DNA of 64,000 nucleotides from Rhizobium sp. (GCA_019739215.1 JAHHDR010000017.1:62001-126000); one strand, 5' to 3'. Positions 1 to 10,024 are shown, counted from the stretch's first letter. Translations and numbers: made by a program. The notes: generated by a model not told the origin, from the sequence alone.

Positions 1-9
1 GTCCGGTCG

Positions 10-516
10 TTGGTGCACGAGGAAGGCCAACTGGCGAGAATTCGGGTCGAGAGCCGCGCGAAGGCCGATCCGCTGATCGCAGCGCACGGGCTCATCGACA
101 ATCCCGGCGTGATGGTCGCCTACAACCCGCCCTCGGAGGTCGGCAGCAATCCGCACGCCCTGCGCTATTATCCGTTCCTCTCGGCACAGGTAACGGGCTA
201 TACCTATACGCTCAGGCTGGAGGAACGCGCGTTTGCGCCCAGCCAGGACTGCCTCAACATGACGGGCAGCTATGCGGGCTTCACCCTGCGGCTCACCGAA
301 CGACAGGGCAGCAGCGTCGACACCGTGCTGCATGCCGACAGCACCATCCCTAAGAGCCGCGGCTGTCCCAATGGCTATCGCATCGGCGCCGTAATCGCGA
401 GCGAGATGGGCGATGCGCCGCATATGGCGATGATCCTCGTCGACAGCATGGGTTTCGAGGGCAATGACCGTCGATGGATCGCAGTCCCGATCCTGCCCTA
501 TGGGCCGAGACCGTGA
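10..516 (+). CDS. Probable secreted/periplasmic protein, resembles DUF2259 family; true start may lie upstream of the window
   Basis: 168 aa ORF at the window edge; stop overlaps the next gene (GTGA). Confidence 0.5.
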   Translation: MVHEEGQLARIRVESRAKADPLIAAHGLIDNPGVMVAYNPPSEVGSNPHALRYYPFLSAQVTGYTYTLRLEERAFAPSQDCLNMTGSYAGFTLRLTERQGSSVDTVLHADSTIPKSRGCPNGYRIGAVIASEMGDAPHMAMILVDSMGFEGNDRRWIAVPILPYGPRP

Positions 517-1061
517 CGGCCTCGGATAGCACCGGGTCGAACGAAGGTCTTTTCCGACGGCTGGCACGGCGTGCGGGCCATGCGGTCCCCTCTCCCTCGA
601 CTGTTATCTTCGGGTCGGCGGGCTGGGGTCTCCTGCTGGCCATCGCGGCGATGGTGGGCATCTGGACGCACAACCGGCTGATCGTCGCCAATCCCTACGC
701 CATCGCGGCGGTGTATTTCTACGGCGGCTCGCTTGCCTTTGCGCCGGCGCTCTGGCTGGCGCGGCTCGTTCTGGACGGCCGAGGCAGCCTGGCCCGCCTG
801 GCGGGCGCGTCGATCATCATGGCCGTGACCGCACATCTCGTCACGGCGGCAGTCTTTGCGCTGCAGTACCGGGTCTTCTATTCCCACTGGCACGCCGATT
901 TCCCCCAGATCGTCTGGTTCTTCCAGCTTGCCTTCACATCCGCCGGCGCCGGCTACACGTTCACCGTGGGCAGCCTGGCCTATTACTGGCCGTTCTCCTG
1001 CCTCGCATTCATCGGCTTCGGCCTGTGGTTTGCACGGCGCGGGAGCGCCAAGGCGCATTGA
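513..1061 (+). CDS. Hypothetical multi-spanning membrane protein
   Basis: GTG start overlapping the previous stop (gtga); several hydrophobic segments (WGLLLAIAAMVGIW, IAAVYFYGGSLAFAPALWLARLVL). Confidence 0.5.
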   Translation: MTASDSTGSNEGLFRRLARRAGHAVPSPSTVIFGSAGWGLLLAIAAMVGIWTHNRLIVANPYAIAAVYFYGGSLAFAPALWLARLVLDGRGSLARLAGASIIMAVTAHLVTAAVFALQYRVFYSHWHADFPQIVWFFQLAFTSAGAGYTFTVGSLAYYWPFSCLAFIGFGLWFARRGSAKAH

Positions 1062-1123
1062 GCTTGCCGCCGCCATTTGTTAGAGGGGCGGCAACGAAGG
1101 CTCCATCCCAAGGATTTCTGCCG

Positions 1124-2420
1124 ATGATCCCGCGCTATTCCCGCCCCGACATGGTCGCCATCTGGTCGCCGGAGACCCGGTTCCGCATCTGGTTCGAGAT
1201 CGAGGCGCACGCCTGCCACGCGCTGGCCGAGCTCGGCGTGATCCCGAAAGAGGCCGCCAGCATATCTGGGACAAGGGCAGCGCCGCGACGTTCGACGTCG
1301 CCCGCATCGACGAGATCGAGGCCGTCACCAAGCACGACGTCATCGCCTTCCTGACCCATCTCGCCGAATTCGTCGGCCCCGACAGCGCGCTTCGTGCACC
1401 AGGGCATGACCTCGTCCGACGTGCTCGACACCTGCTTCGACGTCCAGCTGACGCGCGCCTCCGACATCCTGCTCGCCGACATCGACCGCTGCTCGCGGCG
1501 CTGAAGCGCCGCGCCTTCGAGCACAAGTGACACCGTCACCATAGGCCGCAGCCACGGCATCCACGCCGAGCCGGACCCTTCGGCATCAAGCTGGCCGGCC
1601 TACGCCGAATTCGCAGCGTGCCGCGACCGCCTGTCGCCGCGCGCGAGGAGATCGCGACCTGCGCGATCTCCGGCGCCGTCGGCACCTTCGCCAATATCGA
1701 TCCGCGCGTCGAGGAGCATGTCGCGGCGAAGCTCGGCCTCGCCTCGAGCCGGTCTCGACCCAGGTCATCCCGCGCGACCGCCACGCCGATGTTCTTCGCC
1801 ACGCTCGGCGTGATCGCCTCGTCGATCGAGCGGCTCGCCATCGAGATCCGCCACCTGCAGCGCACCGAGGTGCTGGAAGCCGAGGAGTACTTCTCGCCCG
1901 GCCAGAAGGGCTCGTCGGCGATGCCGCACAAGCGCAATCCGTGCTCACCGAAAACCTGACCGGCCTTGCCCGCATGGTGCGCTCGCATGCGATGCCCGCG
2001 ATGGAGAACGTGGCGCTCTGGCACGAGCGCGACATCTCGCACAGTTCCGTCGAGCGCATGATCGGTCCCGACGCGACGATAACCCTCGACTTTGCACTCG
2101 CGCGTCTGAGCGGTGTGATCGACAAGCTGCTGGTTTATCCTGACAACATGCTGAAGAACATGAACAAGTTCCGCGGTCTCGTTCATTCCCAGCGGGTCCT
2201 GCTTGCCCTTACGCAAGCCGGGGTGTCGCGCGAGGATGCCTACCGCCTCGTGCAGCGCAATGCGATGAAGGTCTGGGAACAGGGCAAGGACTTCCTCGAG
2301 GAACTGCTCGCCGATCAGGAGGTGCGCGCCGCCCTTCCCGAGTCCGAGATCCGCGAGAAATTCGATCTGGGTTACCACACCAAACATGTGGACACGATCT
2401 TCAACCGCGTGTTTGGATAG
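1124..2420 (+). pseudogene. purB: Adenylosuccinate lyase, coding frame broken by multiple small indels (probable sequence errors)
   Basis: MIPRYSRPDMVAIWSPETRFRIWFEIEAHACHALAELGVIP, then in other frames GTFANIDPRVEEHVAAKLG, SPGQKGSSAMPHKRNP and LTENLTGLARMVRSHAMPAMENVALWHERDISHSSVERM. Confidence 0.9.
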
Positions 2421-2435
2421 GTCCGCATCCAGCAT

Positions 2436-3215
2436 TTGGGGGAACGCATGGCAGGCAGGCTTTCGGGGAAGGTTGCGATTGTATCGGGTGGCGCGACCGG
2501 CATGGGAGGCGCCGCTTCCGTGCTGTTTGCAGCCGAGGGCGCGAAGGTTGCGATCATCGACCGCAATGCCGCCGAGGCAGACGCGCGGGTCAACGAGATC
2601 ATCGCGGCGGGTGGCATTGCCATGGCGGTGACGGCCGATGTTTCAAAGGCAGCGGAGGTCACGGAAGCCGTCTCCCAGGTCGAGCATGCCTTCGGACCGG
2701 TGACGGTGCTCTTCAATCACGCGGGCACAATCGTGATCAAACCCTTTCTCGACACGACAGAGGAGGAATGGGACTGGCTGCACGAGGTCAATGTCAAGTC
2801 GATGTTCCTGATGACGAGGGCCGTGCTCCCGGGGATGATCGGCGCAGGCGGCGGCTCGATCGTCTGCACGTCGTCGATCTCGGCGGTCGCCGCCACGCCG
2901 ATGGAAGTGCTCTATGACACGACCAAGGGCGCGGTGCACATGTTCGCTCGCGCCATCGCAGTCGAGTTCCGCGACCGCAACATCCGCTGCAACGCGGTTT
3001 GCCCCGGCTTCGTGCGGACTCCGCATGGCCTGCGCGAGGTGCGGGACCTGCAGGCGCTGGGCGTCGACGTCTCGGAGGCCGCGCTGATGGCGCAGCAAGG
3101 TCGGATCTGCGAGCCGGAAGAGGTCGCCCGGGCCGCGCTTTTCCTCGCCAGCGACGAGGCGAGCTTCGTCAACGGCGCCCACCTCTTCGTCGACAATGGC
3201 TTCACCGCGCTCTGA
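2436..3215 (+). CDS. SDR family oxidoreductase
   Basis: Rossmann motif VSGGATGMGGAASVLF, YDTTKGAVH catalytic region, C-terminal NGAHLFVDNGFTAL. Confidence 0.85.
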   Translation: MGERMAGRLSGKVAIVSGGATGMGGAASVLFAAEGAKVAIIDRNAAEADARVNEIIAAGGIAMAVTADVSKAAEVTEAVSQVEHAFGPVTVLFNHAGTIVIKPFLDTTEEEWDWLHEVNVKSMFLMTRAVLPGMIGAGGGSIVCTSSISAVAATPMEVLYDTTKGAVHMFARAIAVEFRDRNIRCNAVCPGFVRTPHGLREVRDLQALGVDVSEAALMAQQGRICEPEEVARAALFLASDEASFVNGAHLFVDNGFTAL

Positions 3216-4032
3216 TCGACATCTCTGCTAGCGCCGGTGGCTCGACAAGCTTGCGGTAGAGATGCCAGGTTGCATGGCCCAGTACCGGCAAGACGACAGC
3301 CAGCCCGGCGAAGAGCGGAATGCTGCCGACGACCAGCAAAGCCGCGACGATCAGTCCCCACAGCAACACCGGCACGGGGTTCCTCAGTGTGGCGCGAACC
3401 GAGGTGGCGATTGCCGCCGCGGCGCCCACGTCACGCTCCAACAGCAGCGGGAAGGTGACAACCGAGATCGCCAGCGCCAGGACTGCAAAGCCAAGCCCCG
3501 CCAGGTCACCCCAGAACATCATGGACCAGCCTGCGCTCGTCGTCAGCACGTTGGACAGGAACACCGACAGCGATGCTGGCACTTCGGGTCCGAAATGCCA
3601 TTCGTAGATCGCCTGGGCGACGTTGAGCCAGGCGATGAACAGGACGAACAGCATCGCGGCGGCGGCAAAGATCGAAAACAAGGCCGGCGACTTTCGCACC
3701 TCGAGTGCCTCCCGCCAAGACGGATCCAGGCCGAGTTCGCGCCTTCGGCTGATCTCGTAGAGGCCGAGGGCCGCGACCGGACCGAGCAGCGCGAAGCCCG
3801 AGGCGAGCGGAAACATGACCGGCAACATGTTGGCGCCAGCACTCCAGACCATCAGCACGACGCCGGCGACGGGATAAAGCAGGCAAAGAAAAACATAGTG
3901 CGACGGTTTCTCGCGGAAATCTATCCAGCCCAGCCGAAGGGCATCGAAGACTTCGAGCGCGCCGATCGTTCTAACCGCGGGACGTGGCATCGATCCCTGC
4001 GCGTCCGAATAGACATGAAGCACTGCCATTGC
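3202..4032 (-). CDS. DUF2189 domain-containing integral membrane protein
   Basis: PAVRTIGALEVFDALRLGWIDFREKPSHYVFLCLLYPVAG, multiple TM segments. Confidence 0.75.
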   Translation of the reverse strand, partial: AMAVLHVYSDAQGSMPRPAVRTIGALEVFDALRLGWIDFREKPSHYVFLCLLYPVAGVVLMVWSAGANMLPVMFPLASGFALLGPVAALGLYEISRRRELGLDPSWREALEVRKSPALFSIFAAAAMLFVLFIAWLNVAQAIYEWHFGPEVPASLSVFLSNVLTTSAGWSMMFWGDLAGLGFAVLALAISVVTFPLLLERDVGAAAAIATSVRATLRNPVPVLLWGLIVAALLVVGSIPLFAGLAVVLPVLGHATWHLYRKLVEPPALAEMSIRAR

Positions 4033-4210
4033 CGTCTCCTCCTCACAAAGAGGTTGCCGCGCTTGAAAGTGCGGCGCGGCATATAGTAGCATCTGCGAAT
4101 GGAATTGTCGCCACGGCCATACAGGCTCACGAGGTGTTGAACCGCCAACTCTATCGACAGGTCACGGGCATTCTGCTTCTATCCGCCCGCCTGCAGGGAG
4201 TCGGCGCGAC

Positions 4211-4465
4211 ATGGGACTACGACATATTCTGTTCATGAGCTGGCTGCTGCCGCTGATGGCAATCGCAGGGCTTCTCTACAACGAATTCGCAGTGCCGGCA
4301 GCGTCGCTGCCAGAGACCAACCGGGCGATGCGCGAGCGCATGTGCCAGGAACATGTCGACCTGGCCCGCACCGAGCCGGTCAACGATGTTGCACGGACGG
4401 CGGTCGAGGAATGCCTCGGGTCCGGGTACATCACCCATGCAGAGGGAATCACCGCGATCGACTGA
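4211..4465 (+). CDS. Small hypothetical protein with N-terminal signal/TM segment
   Basis: 84 aa ORF, hydrophobic N-terminus FMSWLLPLMAIAGLLY. Confidence 0.5.
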   Translation: MGLRHILFMSWLLPLMAIAGLLYNEFAVPAASLPETNRAMRERMCQEHVDLARTEPVNDVARTAVEECLGSGYITHAEGITAID

Positions 4466-4516
4466 GCGCGGCGCTCGCTGCTTGACAGGCGACCGCGGAG
4501 CCATCATCTGACGCCC

Positions 4517-5071
4517 ATGAAAGCATCAGACGCAGACATTCTCATGATCCCCGGTCCGGGCAACGGCAATCAGGACCACTGGTTGGCACGCTGGCAGACG
4601 CGGCTTTCCACGGCCCGGCTGGTGGCTGACGAAGGTTGGCATGGCGGAAGCCCCGCCGATCCGGCGGGGGCGACGCTCGCCGCCATCGAATCCGCTCAAA
4701 AGCCAGTCGTTCTCGTTGCCCATTCCACCGGCGTCTACTCGGCAGTTCTGGCCGCGCCGCTGTCGCTGCGGCGGATCGCCGGGGCCTTCCTGGTCTCGCC
4801 GCCCGAACTCGAGGGCAATGGCGCAATGGCGCGGAAGCTTCGAAAACTCGGCGCCTACACGCGCGAGCCGCTTCCGTTTCCATCAGTTGTCGTTGCCAGC
4901 CGCAACGATCCGCATGGCAGCTTCGAACATGCCGGCGACCTCGCCAATGCCTGGGGTTCCCTCTTCATCGATGCAGGGGAATCAGGGCATATCAACGAAC
5001 TGTCCGGTCATGGACCGTGGCCGGAGGGATCGATGGTCTTTGCGCAGTTCATCGCGCGCCTCACGCCGTAA
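4517..5071 (+). CDS. RBBP9/YdeN family alpha/beta hydrolase
   Basis: MIPGPGNGNQDHWLARWQTRL, VLVAHSTGVYSAVLAA nucleophile elbow, GHINELSGHGPWPEG. Confidence 0.85.
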   Translation: MKASDADILMIPGPGNGNQDHWLARWQTRLSTARLVADEGWHGGSPADPAGATLAAIESAQKPVVLVAHSTGVYSAVLAAPLSLRRIAGAFLVSPPELEGNGAMARKLRKLGAYTREPLPFPSVVVASRNDPHGSFEHAGDLANAWGSLFIDAGESGHINELSGHGPWPEGSMVFAQFIARLTP

Positions 5072-5097
5072 AAAAGCCGCCCGGAGGCGGCCTTGAG
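5071..5097 (-). terminator. Rho-independent terminator for the DUF1476 gene
   Basis: - strand gccgcc-tccg-ggcggc followed by a T tract; lies between convergent genes. Confidence 0.75.
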
Positions 5098-5117
5098 GCT
5101 CTTAAGGGTCCTGAGGA

Positions 5118-5432
5118 TCAGCTGGCTTCGATCTGGTCGATCGCCACCGGCAGCAATTCGGCGAGCTTGGCGCGGACGTCGTCCTCGCCGGCAGACACAC
5201 CGGCCGCCTTGAAGTCTGCCGCGACCTTGCGGACAACGTCCTCGTCGCCGGCTTCCTCGAAATCCGCGGCCACCACTTCCTTGGCATAGGCATCGGCATC
5301 CGCCTTGCCGAGCAGGCCGGCCGCCCACAGCCCGGTCAGCTTGTTGCGTCTGGCGATGACGCGAAACTTCTTCTCCTGGTCATGGGCATATTTGTTCTCG
5401 AACGCCTTTTCGCGATCGTTCATGGTCACCAT
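5118..5432 (-). CDS. DUF1476 family protein (alphaproteobacterial ATPase zeta-subunit-like)
   Basis: MNDREKAFENKYAHDQEKKFRVIARRNKLTGLWAAGLLG. Confidence 0.85.
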   Translation of the reverse strand: MVTMNDREKAFENKYAHDQEKKFRVIARRNKLTGLWAAGLLGKADADAYAKEVVAADFEEAGDEDVVRKVAADFKAAGVSAGEDDVRAKLAELLPVAIDQIEAS

Positions 5433-5650
5433 TGGATATCTCCCGGATTCGTGTCGCTTGAATATAAGCTCGGCGCACATAAATCAAAAGGCACAACAAA
5501 GTGCAACATGGCACGGCATCTCCGCAAATTCAGGGGATCGGCCATCACCGAGATTGTTAAACTCCCGCAATTCGTTTATGGACCGCTCAAAAGAGCACTG
5601 CGGCAGCTCGGCCTCCCCTGAGTCTTGCCGCCAACAAAAAAGAGAACAGG

Positions 5651-6418
5651 ATGAACAACCGCCGTCGTCGGATTTACGAGGGTAAGGGAAAGATCCTTTA
5701 CGAAGGCCCAGAGCCAGGCACGCTGGTTCAGTTCTTCAAGGACGACGCCACCGCTTTCAACAAGAAGAAGCACGAGATCATCGATGGCAAGGGCGTCATC
5801 AACAACCGGATTTCGGAATTCGTCTTCACCCATCTGAACCGCATCGGCATCCCGACCCACTTCATCCGCCGTCTCAACATGCGCGAGCAGCTGATCCGCG
5901 AGGTCGAGATGATCCCGCTCGAAGTCGTGGTGCGCAATGTCGCCGCCGGCGAGTTGTCGACGCGCCTCGGCATCGAGGAAGGCCTGGTCCTGCCGCGCTC
6001 TATCATCGAGTTCTATTTCAAGTCCGATGCGCTCGAGGACCCGATGGTCTCCGAGGAACACATCACCGCCTTCGGCTGGGCGAGCCCGCAGGAACTCGAT
6101 GACGTGATGGCGCTCGCCATCCGCATCAACGACTTCCTCACCGGTCTCTTCCTCGGCGTCGGCATCCAGCTTGTCGACTTCAAGATCGAATGCGGCCGCC
6201 TCTACGAGGGCGACATGATGCGCATCATCCTGGCCGACGAGATCTCGCCGGATTCCTGCCGCCTGTGGGACATCGAGACCAAGGAAAGGCTCGACAAGGA
6301 CCGCTTCCGCAAGGATCTCGGCGGTCTGCTCGACGCCTATCAGGAAGTTGCGCGTCGCCTCGGCATCATCAATGAGAACGAACCGATCCGCTCGTCCGGC
6401 CCGGTTCTGGTCAAGTAA
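5651..6418 (+). CDS. purC: Phosphoribosylaminoimidazolesuccinocarboxamide synthase
   Basis: [54 protein letters not shown]. Confidence 0.93.
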   Translation: MNNRRRRIYEGKGKILYEGPEPGTLVQFFKDDATAFNKKKHEIIDGKGVINNRISEFVFTHLNRIGIPTHFIRRLNMREQLIREVEMIPLEVVVRNVAAGELSTRLGIEEGLVLPRSIIEFYFKSDALEDPMVSEEHITAFGWASPQELDDVMALAIRINDFLTGLFLGVGIQLVDFKIECGRLYEGDMMRIILADEISPDSCRLWDIETKERLDKDRFRKDLGGLLDAYQEVARRLGIINENEPIRSSGPVLVK

Positions 6419-6444
6419 TCGTATTTCGTAAGTTTGAGGGGAAG

Positions 6445-6687
6445 ATGATCAAGGCACGCATCGTCGTCACGCTGAAGAACGGCGTTCTGGATCCGCAGGG
6501 CAAGGCAATCGAGGGCGCACTCGGCGCGCTCGGTTTTTCCGGTGTCGACGGCGTCCGCCAAGGCAAGGTCTTCGACCTAATTGTGGACCATGACGACAGG
6601 TCCAAGGCCGAGGATGACCTCAAGGCGATGTGCGAAAAGCTGCTCGCCAACACGGTGATTGAGAATTACACTATCAACCTCGGGTAG
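6445..6687 (+). CDS. purS: Phosphoribosylformylglycinamidine synthase subunit PurS
   Basis: KARIVVTLKNGVLDPQGKAIEGALGALGFSGVDGVRQGKVFDL; 80 aa, between purC and purQ. Confidence 0.93.
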   Translation: MIKARIVVTLKNGVLDPQGKAIEGALGALGFSGVDGVRQGKVFDLIVDHDDRSKAEDDLKAMCEKLLANTVIENYTINLG

Positions 6688-6690
6688 AGG

Positions 6691-6975
6691 TTGGGGGCTG
6701 TTGTGGGCGAAGTCAGCAACGAGTTGATGTATGAACTGCTCAAGCAGATGCATGCCGACATGGCCATCATGAAGTTCGACATCTCGGGCTTGAAGACGGA
6801 AACCAGCAATATCCGAGGAACGCTGGCATCCATGCATATGGACATCCATCAGATTTATACTCGCCTTGACCGCGTCGACCTCAGGCTTGAGAAGATTGAG
6901 CGCAGCTTGAACTCAGGGAACTTGCCGAGCGCGGCCAGGATCCTTTCGAGCCTCAAACCTGATTGGTTCCGTTAG
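6691..6975 (+). CDS. Small predicted coiled-coil protein of unknown function between purS and purQ
   Basis: 94 aa ORF with heptad-like [26 protein letters not shown]; tightly packed in the pur operon. Confidence 0.5.
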   Translation: MGAVVGEVSNELMYELLKQMHADMAIMKFDISGLKTETSNIRGTLASMHMDIHQIYTRLDRVDLRLEKIERSLNSGNLPSAARILSSLKPDWFR

Positions 6976-6986
6976 GAGAAATCTAC

Positions 6987-7659
6987 ATGAAATCCGCCGT
7001 CGTCCAGCTTCCCGGCCTTAATCGCGACCGCGACATGATCGCGGCGCTGACCAAGATCTCGGGCCGTGCGCCCGTCACGATCTGGCAGACCGAGACCGAG
7101 ATCCCCGATGTCGACCTGATCGTCATTCCCGGCGGCTTCTCCTATGGCGACTATCTGCGTTGCGGCGCCATCGCAGCCCGCATGCCGGTGCTGCAGGCGA
7201 TCCGCGAGAAGGCCGACAAAGGCGTCAAGGTGCTCGGCGTCTGCAATGGGTTCCAGATCCTGCTTGAGGCCGGCATGCTGCCCGGCGCGCTGATGCGCAA
7301 CGCTTCGCTCAAGTTCGTCTGCCGCGAAATCAAGCTCGAAGTCGTCAACAACGACACGGCCTTCACGCGCGCCTACGACAAGGGGCAGATTATCCGCTCG
7401 CCGGTTGCCCACCACGATGGCAACTATTTCGCCGATGCGGAGACCCTTGCCGCCATCGAGGGCAACGGACAGGTCGTGTTCCGCTATGCCCATGGCACCA
7501 ATCCGAACGGTTCGATCAACGACATCGCCGGCGTTATGAACGCAGCAGGCAATGTGCTGGGCCTGATGCCGCATCCGGAAAACCTGATCGAGGCGGCCCA
7601 TGGCGGCAACCGATGGCCGCGGCATATTCGCTTCGGCGCTCGAAGTCATCGCCGCTTAA
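6987..7659 (+). CDS. purQ: Phosphoribosylformylglycinamidine synthase subunit PurQ; one +1 frameshift near 7609
   Basis: [62 protein letters not shown]-terminus ([16 protein letters not shown]) is in another frame. Confidence 0.9.
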
Positions 7660-7706
7660 GCTTTGGTGGCTATGAGAGGCTGAGCGACAGAATTCCGGAG
7701 CCCCTC

Positions 7707-8093
7707 ATGCGTCTCGACCTCGTCTGCCTGCTGTCCGCAGCGGCCTTTCTGCCCGGCTGCTCCTCCAAGGAAAAGCCGGTGGCAGCACTTGAGATCGGCG
7801 CCTTGCCGATCATGGAGCGCGTCGCGCTGGGCGCCAACCGATGCTGGTTCAAGTCCAAGGATGCGGCATTCGCGCCGTACCGCCTGGCGCCGGAACTGAA
7901 ATCCTTCACGGGGACGCCACGCATCCTGGTTGTGAAACGCAACGCGCCGGAATCGCTCCCCCTGCTCGTCGTTCAGGCGCAAGGCAACCCCGCCAAGCTC
8001 TCGGCCTTCGGACCGTTGATGCAGGATGCAACGATCAGCGTCCGTGTCAACAAGGATGTCAGCCACTGGGCGCGCGGCGGCAGGGACTGCTGA
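7707..8093 (+). CDS. Small putative lipoprotein
   Basis: [23 protein letters not shown] lipobox; ORF track fuses it to frameshifted purQ. Confidence 0.65.
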   Translation: MRLDLVCLLSAAAFLPGCSSKEKPVAALEIGALPIMERVALGANRCWFKSKDAAFAPYRLAPELKSFTGTPRILVVKRNAPESLPLLVVQAQGNPAKLSAFGPLMQDATISVRVNKDVSHWARGGRDC

Positions 8094-8111
8094 ACCGCGG
8101 GCCAGTCCGTC

Positions 8112-8357
8112 TCAACGCGCATTGTTCAGGTAGCAGGCAAGCAGGGAACGGGACGCTTCGCTGTCGGCAACCTCGCGCGTCAGCCCGATATCCCTCAACG
8201 CGCTATCGCTGAGTTCGAAAAGGTGCAGGCGCGTACGCCGCAAGTCACGCCTCTTTCCAAAACCTGACCACAACGTCCTTGCCACCGTCTTCAGGACCGA
8301 AAATCCCAGGCGACGGCCTGCCGTCATCTCTGATGGCATTGTCTCTATTGCCCTCAT
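8112..8357 (-). CDS. DUF1127 domain-containing small Arg-rich protein
   Basis: RRDLRRTRLHLFELSDSALRDIGLTREVADSEA. Confidence 0.8.
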   Translation of the reverse strand: MRAIETMPSEMTAGRRLGFSVLKTVARTLWSGFGKRRDLRRTRLHLFELSDSALRDIGLTREVADSEASRSLLACYLNNAR

Positions 8358-8388
8358 TGCTTCTCTCCGTTCATCCAAATTGTACCTG

Positions 8389-8414
8389 TTTTCGCTTCAT
8401 ACTTGACGCGAAAA
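8389..8414. promoter_or_regulatory. Inverted repeat in the divergent DUF1127/MocR intergenic region
   Basis: TTTTCGC (8389-8395) N12 GCGAAAA (8408-8414). Confidence 0.5.
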
Positions 8415-8437
8415 AGAATGCAATATAGAGAATTGTC

Positions 8438-9859
8438 ATGGTGACAAAATGGGTTCCCGACCTCGAAAGCCGCAAAGGCCCGCTTTATGTCCGTATCGCG
8501 GACAGTGCCGAGGCCGACATCAAGACCGGAAAGCTCGCGGCAGAGACGAAACTGCCGCCGCAGCGCGATCTCGCCTATGATCTAGGCGTGACAATAGGGA
8601 CAATCACCCGTGCCTATGCGTTGCTGCGCGAACGCGGCCTGGTGAGCGGCGAGGTCGGCCGGGGCACCTATGTGCAGCCGGGACTGGCCGCCAACGAGAA
8701 CCGGACGAGCGATCCGATCACCCTGAATTTCGGCGGCACGCGTGCCATGTCGCCACCGCCCGGCAAGCTGCGCTTCGATACGACCGCGGCCGTGGACGTC
8801 GGCCAGTCCGCTGCCATCGGAAAGCTGATGATGGAGATTGCCACCAGCCAGCCGGGCGAGATCGCGAGCTATACCCGGGTTCTGTCTCCCGACTGGCAGG
8901 AGGCCGGGCGGCGTTGGCTGTCAACAGCCAACTGGTCGCCCGAGCCGCGCTCGATCGTCCCGCATCTCGGGGTCCATGCGGCGATCACGGCGATCATTGC
9001 CGCCGTCTCATCTCCCGGCGACCGGATCGTCAGCGAACACCTGACCTATGCGCAGGTCACCCGCAGCGCCGTGCTGACCGGCCGCCAGGTGGTGCTGGTC
9101 GATTCCGACGCGGACGGCATCATCCCGGAGGATTTCGAGCGGGTCTGCGCTCGCGAGCATCCCAAGGCTGTGTTCACCATCCCGTCCGGCCAGAACCCGA
9201 CACTCGCCACGATACCGGAAAGCCGCAGGCGTGAGATCGCCGACATCGCCCGCAAGCACAATGTGTGGCTGATCGAGGACTACATCTATGGAAGCATGAT
9301 CCAGGATGATGTTCCGCTCTTCGCCGAGATCGCGCCCGACCGGACGTTCCACGTCAACGGCCTGTCTAAATCGGTGGCGGCGGGCGTGCGCGGCGCCTGG
9401 GTCTCCTGCCCCGCCCACTTTTCCCAGCGCGTGCGCGTGACGCAGAAGCTGATCACCGGCGGATTGCCTTTCGTGCTCGCCGAACTTGCCGCCCGGCTCG
9501 TGCTGTCGGGCACGGCGGACCAGATCCGGACGAAGAGCCTGCGGGAAATCGAGGCGCGCGAGGCCGCCGCCCGCCGGATTTTCGCTGGCTGCGATTTCCG
9601 GTCTCATCCCCACATGCCGTTTCTCTGGCTCAAGCTGCCCGAACCCTGGCTTTCGGGCACGTTCAAGCAGGCCGCCTTCAACGAGGGCGTGCTGATCGAC
9701 GACGAGGACGAATTCAAGGCCGGACGCGGAGAGCGAATCTATCACCGCGTTCGCATCGGGTTCAGCGAAGGCGTCAGCCGCGCCGCGATCGAGGACGGAA
9801 TGGCGACGCTGCGGCGTTTGCTGGATGACGGACCATCGGCCTATGTCGGTGTGGGCTGA
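8438..9859 (+). CDS. MocR/PdxR-type PLP-dependent transcriptional regulator (GntR HTH + class I aminotransferase)
   Basis: GntR-like KLPPQRDLAYDLGVTIGTITRAYALLRERGLV; aminotransferase VFTIPSGQNPTLATIPESRRREI and HVNGLSKSVAAGVRGAW. Confidence 0.9.
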   Translation: MVTKWVPDLESRKGPLYVRIADSAEADIKTGKLAAETKLPPQRDLAYDLGVTIGTITRAYALLRERGLVSGEVGRGTYVQPGLAANENRTSDPITLNFGGTRAMSPPPGKLRFDTTAAVDVGQSAAIGKLMMEIATSQPGEIASYTRVLSPDWQEAGRRWLSTANWSPEPRSIVPHLGVHAAITAIIAAVSSPGDRIVSEHLTYAQVTRSAVLTGRQVVLVDSDADGIIPEDFERVCAREHPKAVFTIPSGQNPTLATIPESRRREIADIARKHNVWLIEDYIYGSMIQDDVPLFAEIAPDRTFHVNGLSKSVAAGVRGAWVSCPAHFSQRVRVTQKLITGGLPFVLAELAARLVLSGTADQIRTKSLREIEAREAAARRIFAGCDFRSHPHMPFLWLKLPEPWLSGTFKQAAFNEGVLIDDEDEFKAGRGERIYHRVRIGFSEGVSRAAIEDGMATLRRLLDDGPSAYVGVG

Positions 9860-10024
9860 TTTGCCCAGTGCGGCCTGTGTCGCCCCAGCGATCCCTGACT
9901 ATTGCGACAACGAAATCGACAGCATGCCCCGACCTGTTGATGCCGGCCATTTTCCTGTCGCACTCGCCAACGGCTTGGGTTATAGGGGTCGCGAAGTCCT
10001 CCTGCCCAGCTTTTCGAGAGCCCG

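Noticed and set aside
1124-2420. purB, alaS and ttcA as genuine pseudogenes indicating genome reduction
   Set aside because: Essential or core genes, indels clustered in patches crossing gene borders; sequencing/assembly error is the simpler explanation
6963-8093. 376 aa PurQ-lipoprotein fusion as a novel chimera
   Set aside because: One extra base near 7609 explains it; expected PurQ C-terminus and stop exist in the alternate frame
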